Assembly (NCBI GenBank): GCA_001179505.1
Contig: CDMY01000436.1
Span: 212,680-276,679, forward strand
Length of the DNA stretch: 64,000 nucleotides
Origin: Vitrella brassicaformis
Taxonomy: Eukaryota; Sar; Vitrellaceae
Reading direction: 5' to 3'
Positions 55,769-64,000 of this stretch are shown here, piece by piece (the stretch's first letter is position 1; the number at the start of each line of letters is the position of its first letter). The position numbers were made by a program, and so were the translations under genes. A model generated the notes under the pieces. The model was given only the letters and a program-made list of their open reading frames with translations, was not told where the DNA came from and did no database searches.

Positions 55769-58299
55769 AAGTGCCCTGTGGCTGTGTGTGCTGCTTTCGC
55801 CCAGACAGCACACCCTACCGTACCTTCTGGGAAGTACGGCCTCTGCGGAATGTAGAAGATCTCATGTGGTGGTGGCTTGTGCAGCTCCCCGCCCAGCAGC
55901 GGCCACAGCTCACCCAGTATCCGGAACAAACTGCCTGCACGCCAACCACACACACACATTCATTCACTCAGGGATGCCGCGAGAGCCTCCCTCCCTGCCC
56001 GCCTCTCTGTGTGTGCGCCCTCAGCCGACTGACTGACTTTTGCCGCATCCGTTGGGCCCAATAATGAAGACGTTCATGCCTCTGCGCACCGAGAAGGAGA
56101 TGTTGTTGATGAGCAGGTCGCCCGCCGGCGTGACGATGGGCACGTCCACAAAGCGGATCTCATCGGAGGGCACTATGCGGCCGCGAAGAGGGGCGTGAGA
56201 GGGGGAGGGGGGTGGGCGAGCCTCGCTCTCGGGGTACTGGATCGACGGCTGCATGGATGAATGGATGGATGGATGGATATGACAGCATATCCATCCATCT
56301 TGACTTACCTGTGTGTCTGTGGTGGATGTGGTTGTCTTTGGGACGAATGCCGAGTAGTGGCCTTGCTCGAGGTCGGCAAGCACATCCTGCAGCTCGCTTA
56401 TCAACGCCGTATACCCTACACACATACAAAGCGAGGGAGGCACACTGGGCCATGTCAGAGGTCCCCCCCCCCTTCTCCCCTCTCTCCCTCACTGTCTTAC
56501 TGACTGACCTGCCAGCAGCTGTAGGTCCTTGTACGCGACCACGAGCTTGCCAATCGCCTTAGCCAGGTTGATCAGCAAAGATGAGTTGCGCACGTAGTCC
56601 TGACGCACCCACGGACATGTAGGCACACAGTGTGTAGTATCCCCTCCCTCTTTGTCTCTCTCTCTGTGTGGCATGGCATGCACTCGCCTGCGTGATCTGT
56701 GTGGGGTCGCTTTGGACTGAGTCGAGGTAGGCCTGTCGGTTGGGGCCGAAGACAGGCAGCCCGACGACCGTGTAGCCCACCAGCACAGCGCCGTACTTGA
56801 CCAGCAATGAGTCGAAGCAACCCATGTAGAGACGCCTGCAAACAAAACCACAATACATACACCGTGTGTATTGTATTCTGTCCATCATTCTACATGTCAT
56901 TGTCACTCAGTCAGCTGACTGATATGTACACCACCCACCTGACTTGCAGATGCTGCAGGTGCGCCACCACCCGCTCAAAAGCCGACTTGACGCGGTGCTG
57001 CTCAAACACATTCCCCCTACACATACACACATGCACAGAGAGAGCTCAAGTCCTCCCTCCAGCATGCCATCCCATGTCGGTAAGCTCTTCTCTTCCCTGC
57101 CTCACCCACCTGTAGAAGGCGATCTGTTCAGCATTGTTGACAATGTCAGCGTGGACGGCCCTGTACTCGCCCTCCAGCCGCTGCTCCTGCGCCGTGTACT
57201 TGCCGAACGGAGGCGACACCGCACGAATCGCCAAACCTGCACACAGACAGGCCATAGCAACATGGCATGGAGTGTGTGTATGTGTGTGCATGCGGCGTAC
57301 CTGAGAGGACGTACCAGCCCATGGCTGCGATCGGTCCCTGAATGCCGACCAGCTCCGACAGCTTCCGTGTGAACAGCACAATGTCCAGCAGCGGCTTCAA
57401 AACATTGCTCACGAGCGAGCTGAGCGCCAGGCTCCACCGCTCAATGTCCCCCGTCAGCCGCTGCTCGGCGTTGGGCAGGCGAACGTCCAGGTGGCTCAGC
57501 CGATAGAAGACCATCTTGTCCAGGTAGCGGCTGCAGAAGTGCTCCGACATGCGCTCGCGGAAGCAGAGAGCCACGTCCTTGCCGAGGTAGTCGATGTAGC
57601 TGTTGATGAACGAGGCCGGCACGGCGTACGCCGCGAGGGTGCCGATTCGCCGAATGAACAGCCGCAGGTTGCGCTGCACGATGGCCTTGACGATCTTGCC
57701 GTTCAGAGCCGCTATCCATATGCTCATGAAGGTCCGAGCCACCAGGAAGGCGCACAGCAGGACCAGCAGCCGCACCTCGCGACACGCGATGCCGGGGATG
57801 ACGATCTTGACGAGGCCCAGCAGGCGGCGGACGAACAGGGCGTCCACTTTGCCACGACCATGGATGTCGAATGGCCCCGACGAGCCGCGGTTGTCCTCCT
57901 CCTCGGCCTCCTCCGGTCCCTGCTCGCGGCTGGAGCCTCGCCTTGGCCGTGACCGAATCCGAGGCTCCTCTGTACGCGCCTTCAGCTCTGAACACACACA
58001 CACAGACAGACAGACAGACAGAGAGAGTCACGACGGGTGGTTTCGTTTTTGATTTCGTGTGTTTGCTGTCTGGATTGCATGCCATGTGTTGTGTCGGCTC
58101 ACGCACCCTGTTGGTAGTGGTAGTACGCCCATGCCAGCACCGCCGCCGACACCCACCCGAGCTTCCTGCTGGGCGAACCGAACAATCTCGCCAGGAAGGC
58201 CGCAGCAAGGCGACTGTTTCGCCTCCTACTAGATGGCGAGATGCTTGCTCCCGGAGGCAGCAGCCCTCCCGCTGAGGCCTTGACAGGCCCAGACGTCAT
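54250..58299 (-). CDS. ABCD-family half ABC transporter (peroxisomal type)
   Basis: Fifteen exons (58299-58107, 57987-57301, 57236-57110, 57016-56939, 56835-56688, 56599-56509, 56415-56309, 56248-56038, 55934-55824, 55720-55576, 55469-55378, 55243-55178, 55106-55030, 54877-54772, 54680-54250) give 889 residues. An N-terminal membrane region includes [20 protein letters not shown], and the EAA-like loop reads [10 protein letters not shown]. The nucleotide-binding domain has Walker [10 protein letters not shown], signature [14 protein letters not shown], Walker B/D-loop [17 protein letters not shown], switch ISHRL and the family-typical [16 protein letters not shown]. Relatives import acyl-CoAs into peroxisomes (ABCD1-3) or handle cobalamin (ABCD4). 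A Pro/Ala/Ser/His-rich tail of about 170 residues follows. The start is the first ATG; the frame is open to about 58419. The intron at 56687-56600 starts with GC. Confidence 0.93.
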
Positions 58300-58540
58300 C
58301 GAACCAACCTTGACTGCCTCTCTCTGAGAAGAAAAAGACGATGAACTGCGTGGTGACTCTCCACAGGTTGGCACAAGAGAGGCCTTTGCTTCGTTCACAA
58401 TGAATTTCCAAGCTCGCAAGTGGATCGCGCTAGAAGAGGTTGGAAACTCATTTCCGGGTAAGAAGGAGTCTCGGAAGGAGGATGCCTTTGGATCCTAACC
58501 ACCACCTTTGAGTTCGTCTCCGATGGCCATCAGTACAGGT

Positions 58541-58596
58541 GAGCACTGACCGGTCGGAGAGGTGAGCACTGACCGGTCTCCGACCGGTCAGTGCTC
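58541..58596. repeat. 20-bp perfect inverted repeat with nested hairpin
   Basis: GAGCACTGACCGGTCGGAGA at 58541-58560 is exactly the reverse complement of 58577-58596. A second direct copy of its first 14 bases (58564-58577) pairs with 58583-58596 around a 5-base loop. It lies between two divergent genes, about 31 bp upstream of the plus-strand start at 58627, so it is probably in the promoter or 5' leader. It could be a protein-binding site or an RNA hairpin. Confidence 0.85.
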
Positions 58597-58626
58597 CGAC
58601 TCCATATCATGATAAAGGCGGCCACG

Positions 58627-60392
58627 ATGATGTCTGGGCTGGAGCAGAAGCACTCGGAGGTCAGCAATCATGGAATTGATCCATCGGCAGCCTCACCGTT
58701 GTTTTTGGTTCGTTTCTCATGCAGATCAGCTGCCTGATGTACCGCTTGTCCGCACTGGACCCCTCAGATCTCTCATCACACGTATGCCCAAAGGCAGCAT
58801 ACAAACCCTGAACACACACTCTGCTGCTGTCCGTTTGTTTGTGTGACGGAATAGGACTGTTCCCTCCACATGATCGCTGCGCTGGATCAGTACGCCAAGC
58901 TGAGGGCCACGCTGAAGGCGCTTGTCAAGTCGGCCACCTTTCCTGCGCCACGCACTGACGCATCGGTCAGCAAAACCAACACACGATACTCGCGAGTGAT
59001 TCGCCAATCGTGTGTCGCCAACCGCGTGTCTGGTGTGCTGCTCTGCCTCGGTCAGGCCAAGTTGGAGGACCTCCCAGCTGACGCCATGGGCCGCCTGCAG
59101 ACATCCACAGACCTGACGAGCGTCGGGCGCCTCAAGACGACTGCTCGACTGATCAAGAGCCACATCCGAGATGCCCTCCGCAGCCGGCTGACCGACGCCA
59201 CCGACAAGGCGGGCCTGAGGGGCGTGGTGCGGTTTGCTCCTCAGCTGGGCGACGGCGGTGCGCTGAAGGCGCTGTGGCTGATGGAGGAGGGGGGCGACTG
59301 GGGGGAGGTGGGGGATGGGCTGCGGTTTGCGGGGCAGTCTGGCTACTGCCAGCTGCCCATCACCATCGATGCGAGAGACCTGCAGAAGCACGACACAAAG
59401 ACGGTCAGCACCTCACACAAGAGGAGGAGAATCGGCTGCATCGTTCTGTATGTGTATATGTATGTGTGTGTTTTAGGCCTACGTGTCGATGCCCCGTGTG
59501 GCAGCCCAGTGGATGATTGTCGGGCGCCATGTCGTCTTTCGTCGCCGTGATGGTCAGCAGGACGGCACCTTCGAGCTGTTCCGCGACCCCACCACCAACG
59601 AGATTCGGGCAATCCGCGACGAGCCGGACTTCGCCGTCACTCTCAATCCTCCCCTCTCCACTGATCACGTGCACCCCCTGCAGCAGCACCCCTTCCAACA
59701 GCACCTGAAGCGCGACGACCCGCCCGTCCGGTCGGCCATCGGGTACACTCTCCACGGACAAGGCGGCTGGGTGGCAATCGGACTCGAGTACGCCGAGACG
59801 TCTGTGAGCACCTTTATTGTGGACGTCATCATGTATTATCACTCTTGTACGCACATCGATGTCCACCACATCCACGGCATACAGATGGAAATCGATTGGT
59901 GGGTACTGTGCTGTGGGGGAACGAACGAGATGGAGAAGTGGGGTGTTCTCCGTCTGTGTGTGTGTGTTCGTAGTGGTGTTCGGGGTGGTTATCTGGACAC
60001 GTTGCTGACGCGATCGCCCCACACGCCGCTGGAGGGATGCTCAGCCGTCGTGACGACCGAGGAAGTGCCCGTTGGAAGTGCATATCAGACTCATCTGCTG
60101 ACGGCATTCGACGACCCCTTTATAGCATGGGTTCAATTCAGAGTCCGTCTTGATCACCATCAGACCGGTGAGCGGAGGGAGTGGGAACGGGGAAAGGAAA
60201 CGGCGTCGCGCAAGCCGGCCCCCTTGTCTCTCTCTGTGTCCTGTGGCAGTGACTGCCGTTCTGGCGACGACAGAGCAGCCGGTGGGCAGCCCTTACGACG
60301 CCTTCCCCGTCAGGCACCCGCAGACCACAGCCAGGGCTCGGCGGTCCCTCGGCTTCATCGCGCCCGTCTTTCTCGATGGCCAGACGCCATAG
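58627..60392 (+). CDS. Unknown protein
   Basis: Seven exons (58627-58659, 58725-58781, 58855-58965, 59056-59403, 59477-59898, 59974-60167, 60250-60392) give 435 residues. The start MMSGLEQKHSEISCLMYRLS is helical. Later segments look globular: GRLKTTARLIKSHIRDALRS, RRRDGQQDGTFELFRDPTTN, YTLHGQGGWVAIGLEYAETS, PLEGCSAVVTTEEVPVGSAY, AFDDPFIAWVQFRVRLDHHQ and ARRSLGFIAPVFLDGQTP. There is little low-complexity sequence, unlike most proteins here, so the fold is probably compact and mainly beta in the second half. No signal peptide, membrane helix or known motif. The intron at 58966-59055 (90 bp) keeps the frame open if retained. A strong hairpin lies just upstream. Confidence 0.78.
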
Positions 60393-61039
60393 ACGGCATG
60401 ATAGATACCACACGGTCAGAGAAACATGATTGAGGAGACGTGACACATCATTCGTCTGGGTGCTTCCCTCTGTCTGCAGCGTTGGCGATGCGGCTGGCTG
60501 GCTGCAGAGCGCACCGGTGTTTGTGTGTGTAGCGGGGGGGGGATATGAATAGATGGATGGGGAGTGATACACATGTGTGTGTACAGACAGACAGACAGAC
60601 GGGTTGGTTGGTTGACGTAAGTGTGCATATGTTACCCTCGTTGGCGCATCTGGGGACTGACTGCATGATCGATCCATCTGCTGTCACGATTGATGGAATG
60701 TGATGGTACCAGGACAGCTACATGTAGAAGTGCATCTACCGCACAGAAATACACATGCTCTCGCACGGGCAGACATTGCCCAACACAAACCACACCGGGC
60801 CGGCACTGTGTGATTCCCCTCGTCTTTGATTGGACCTCGAGACGACGGGACCCGTCCCTCACAATCGCATGTTTGTATTGATTGTCGGTCCATCCATCCA
60901 AGCAATAAACAGCACCAAACGGACTGTCTGTTTGTCTGTCTGTCTGTCTGTGCAGCCGTCCATCTAACTATCCATTGCTCTCTCACTCCCATAGGTCACT
61001 CCCATGGGTCAGTCACATCGGTCACATGGGTCGGTCACA
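60393..61039. other. Convergent intergenic region, no gene seen
   Basis: 3' flanks of the unknown gene (plus) and AP-4 mu (minus). Repeats include GACAGACAGACAGAC near 60583-60600, CTGTCTGTCTGTCTG near 60935-60950, and a tandem of GTCACTCCCATGGGTCA-like units near 60992-61040 (GGTCACATGGGTCGGTCACAT). Confidence 0.5.
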
Positions 61040-62891
61040 TCACAGCCTGCATATGTAAGACGACGACTGCGTGACGTACCGCACCCACCGGTAGGGATTG
61101 TACGCCGCGTGCCGCTCGCTGATCCGCAGATACCGAACCTGACAGAACGACCAAACATGCCCCACACAGGTCTGTCTGTCTCTGTCTGAGTGCCTGTCAC
61201 AGTGCCAGCGTGCCTGTCCGCGGCCACCGCGGCGCACCGCACCTGTAGGTTGGACACGTTGTACATGGGTATTTCGAAGGTGAGGCTGACAGGGCCGATC
61301 TCCTTCTTGATCGTCTCGGAACACGGCTGAGACAAGGTGATCTTGCAACGCAGCGTGTGCTCCGCACCGCCCTGTTGGCCACAAACAAACAAATCACCCA
61401 GTCAAGTCGCCCAGCCACATCCCTCCATCACACGAGTGAATGACACACGGACGATGTCAGTTGTGTGGTGATGTGTTGTGAGGGTCGCTCACTTGGAACT
61501 TCTTGATGTTCCACACGACCTTGGTGTCTGACGCCACGTACTCGGCACTCTGCATGGCAATGGCAGGCAGGACAGGACAGGACACGCAGAGTAGATGTCC
61601 GTCTGCAAGTGATGGGTGCGTGCAGCTATGTGTGTATCTGTTTGCTGCCTGCCTGCCTGCCTGCCTGCCTGTCATGGTTACTTACCTGCATCGGTGTCTG
61701 TGGGAACAGCTCGTTGGTGACGAATGCCGTGTGTTTGGGCATGGGGCAGCTGATGACCATGTTGCCGCCGTAGTTCTGCTCGGGAATGTCAGCTCTGATC
61801 TTGATCACACACTCGAGCTGGCAGACACACGATTCGTCACACAATAAGAGAGAGAGGCGCCCATCCATCTATCCATCCATCCATCCCTTTGTGTGTGTGT
61901 TTGTGGTCCCCACCTCCCTCCCCCTCTCACCCACCTTGTAAGGTGTGATTTGCTCCACCTGCGGGAATATCCTGAAGGGCGCGCGGAAGTCGCTGGTGAT
62001 GCGGTAGTTCATGACGACAAACTCGCCGTCTGGTGGGACGAAGCTGAGTATCTTGTGGTCGTCAAAGTCGCGCAGGTCGACCTGCTCGTGGAAGTTGCAG
62101 TCGTCCAGCACCACCACCCCGTACCAGCCGCCATGCCCCCCGCCGCTCCCCGCCTGCCCCGGCTGCCGCCCCACCACGATGTCCTCATTGAGGGCCAGCT
62201 TGAGCTCGGGGCTGCCGCTCAGGTAGCTCTTCATCTGAATGGACCCGTCGATGCACGAGTTGAGCACGTAGCCGCTGGCGTTGAGCACCACGGTGAGCCG
62301 CTCGAGGATGTCGACAAAGATCTCATTCTTGCGGCCCTTGCTGGCGTAGGGGTCGCCCTGCGTGAGGCCCACGGGCCGGTGGACGGCGTTGCTGGGCACC
62401 GTCTTGGGGTTGATCTGTAGCTGCGGCAGAGCGATGCCTGCCGCCCGCATGGTGCCCAGGTGGCTGGGCTGCTCCGTCATGATGGCCTCGTTGTGGATGC
62501 ACCCCTTGAGCTGCTCGGTGGACGTCAGCTGCGGGTAGCCGAAGTCGAGCATCTCGTCAAGCAGCTCGTACACGAGGACGAAGTTCTTGCGGATGCTCTC
62601 CTCGCTCAGCACGCCGCAGAAGTCCTTGACGACCTTGGTCATCCGCTGCAGCATCTCCACTGTGTACGAGGGCGACACATTGAAGGCCGTCGTCACCACA
62701 AAATACAGCCCGTTCCGCTTGACGAAGATGTAGTTGATGCCGTCGAGATTGAAGATCGGCGGCGCATCCCCTGTCCAGAACTTGACCTTGCGAAAGAAGA
62801 TCTCGGCAGTCCCGCGCGCCACATCGCCCCGGAAGTCACGGTTGATGATGGTGTCGCCGCGCGGTGATAATATGTAAAACTGAGAGATCAT
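61040..62891 (-). CDS. AP4M1: AP-4 complex mu subunit (clathrin-adaptor medium chain)
   Basis: Five exons (62891-61935, 61817-61686, 61549-61493, 61371-61243, 61138-61040) give 457 residues. The N-terminal longin-like domain begins MISQFYILSPRGDTIINRDF with RGD and VVTTAFNVSPSYTVEML, which matches the mu4 type rather than mu1/mu2 (which begin MSAIFILD or MIGGLFIYN). Then VYELLDEMLDFGYPQLTSTE, and the mu-homology domain: KNEIFVDILERLTVVLNASG, IQMKSYLSGSPELKLALNED, LSFVPPDGEFVVMNYRITSD, and the conserved end VRYLRI...YNPYRWVRYVTQSSSY. AP-4 sorts cargo at the trans-Golgi network without clathrin; the mu subunit binds tyrosine-based signals. It diverges from the P450 gene, 130 bp away. Confidence 0.93.
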
Positions 62892-63021
62892 CGCATCGCC
62901 AATGATATCGCCCGCTCAGAAGCAAAGCAGCCTCGGGGCGTTCTTTGTTTGCTTCTTCCCTCCCGTCGCCTCACTCGAATCGTTTCACGCGCCCTAACGC
63001 ATTCGTCAACTTGAGCGGGTG
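62892..63021. promoter_or_regulatory. Short shared 5' region between AP-4 mu and P450 genes
   Basis: 130 bp between divergent start codons, containing no microsatellite. Both promoters must be compressed here. Confidence 0.4.
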
Positions 63022-64000
63022 ATGCCGTCAACAGCGACCAATCTCGAGCAGTCTGCTTCGTCCGTGCTGCCTCTCGTCGCCGCCCTCTCTGCCGGCGTCG
63101 TCTGCCTCGTCGGCCTCGAAGAGATCATCCGACTGAGGCGCAAACATGCCGCCAATGGTGCGTCATCCAAGAGTGACAAGGATGGCAAGGATGGTGGCCG
63201 ACGGGATGCGCGTCACATCTCGGCGGAGGAGAGGGAGGGCTTGACTGACCCGCCCCGTGTCCAGATGTCTGTCATCGAGGGCGTGCAATGCCTCGGCTCT
63301 AAGAAGCTGCCTCACCTGTAAGCAGCGCATTTAGCTGTATAACACGCAACCACAGAGAGCACTCACCTCCATATGGAGTCATCTCTCTGTCTGTCTGTCT
63401 GCGGATGGCTGTAGCATGGAGCAGTGGCGCGACGAGCTCGGCAGCGACTTATACTACGTGCAGCTGCCGCTCGGCCACCGCGTGTACGTCTGCACAGACA
63501 TCTCGAGCTGGGAAACGCTGATCGGTCCTGATGGCCTCGAGAAGAGCGACAAGTATCATTCGGTTGATCTGTTTGCGGAGGGGGCCTTGAGGTCGACCGT
63601 GAGCATTGGTGTGCAGCCACACCACGCCCACAAGCGCATACATGCGATGCGCCAGTGACCTCATCTTTGTCTCCCTGTCCTTCCCTCTGCTGCTGCTGTA
63701 GTCACGCGCAAGACGACAGGAGAGAACTGGCACGGCATTCGGAAAGCCCTCAGTCCTGCATTCGCGTAATTGCAAGCGGCCAAACACACAACCGGACGGG
63801 CAGAGAGAGCGGTGTCTCTGTTTGGTGTTTCCTTGTCAGGATGAAAACACTGGTCAGCAAGACGTCGGTATATCACTCGGTGATACGCGGGTTCTGCACG
63901 GCACTCGACTCAGGGGCTTGCATAGTCTGTACATCTGACGTGTGTGTGCGTGTTTCATCCTGGCGAAGAAGTCCTTCCAAGTCCAGCCCCCCCCCCCCCC
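63022..64000 (+). CDS. Cytochrome P450, 5' part only (cut by window end)
   Basis: Exons visible: 63022-63317, 63415-63598, 63713-63765 and one from 63840. The protein starts with a hydrophobic anchor (SVLPLVAALSAGVVCLVGLE) followed by a basic stretch, as in ER-bound P450s. Next come a proximal segment (LYYVQLPLGHRVYVCTDISS, KSDKYHS) and the C-helix region TTGENWHGIRKALSPAFAMK, whose W..R..L.PAF pattern contacts the heme propionate in this superfamily. The heme-binding cysteine would lie beyond the window. The splice into exon 3 uses the AG at 63711-63712, because the upstream AG would break the TTGENWHG frame. The substrate cannot be told from this part. Confidence 0.82.
63987..64000. repeat. 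Terminal poly-C run
   Basis: Fourteen C bases end the window. It may be a real homopolymer within an intron or a sequencing/assembly edge effect. Confidence 0.6.

Overview
The window is nuclear DNA from a eukaryote with intron-dense genes. Nearly every gene is cut by short introns (about 58-250 bp). Intron bodies are often TG-rich on the sense strand and usually run GT...(T/C)AG, and several introns start with GC instead. Protein families are eukaryotic throughout: MCM6, HAP2/GCS1, AP-4 mu, NEIL3, an ABCD half-transporter, HMGB and a TEY MAPK. One enzyme carries a leader that looks like a bipartite signal for a complex plastid. A CX7CX5CX3H zinc finger starting MCPW and the overall style fit an alveolate, most likely a chromerid-type alga such as Vitrella. 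The organism call is inference, not a database result.

Layout. 1100-3527 (-) is a secreted unknown, diverging from a CCCH zinc-finger gene at 3646-5019 (+). 5020-14617 is a repeat-rich stretch with no gene I can support. 14618-17683 (-) is a TEY MAPK with a 300-N assembly gap. 18307-20908 (+) is a two-domain TerD protein with a C-terminal prenylation motif. 21441-27056 (+) is MCM6 (26 exons). 28054-29261 (-) is a hexose-6-phosphate 1-epimerase, diverging from a small disordered nuclear-type protein at 29431-30238 (+). 30614-33253 (+) and 37241-39296 (+) are two paralogues of an unknown family. They flank an HMG-box gene (33731-34366, -) and a PEP-mutase-like gene (35566-36886, -). 39465-43256 (+) is the gamete fusogen HAP2/GCS1. 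43515-44314 (+) is a second HMG-box gene. 45204-47175 (-) is a TVP38/VTT membrane protein, diverging from mitochondrial-type ribosomal protein bL17 at 47369-48758 (+). 49274-51983 (-) is a NEIL3-type DNA glycosylase, 52205-54179 (-) an unknown and 54250-58299 (-) an ABCD transporter. 58627-60392 (+) is an unknown, 61040-62891 (-) is AP-4 mu, and 63022 to the end (+) is the 5' part of a cytochrome P450.

The genes do not form one pathway; this is an ordinary gene-dense nuclear segment. Themes do recur: genome maintenance (MCM6, NEIL3, two HMGB), membrane traffic (AP-4 mu, VTT, ABCD), and several head-to-head pairs with only 118-354 bp between start codons. Exon models were built by hand from reading frame, splice-site consensus and family continuity. 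For nearly all genes the exon lengths sum to an exact open frame. I saw no convincing tRNA, rRNA, transposon or CRISPR array.
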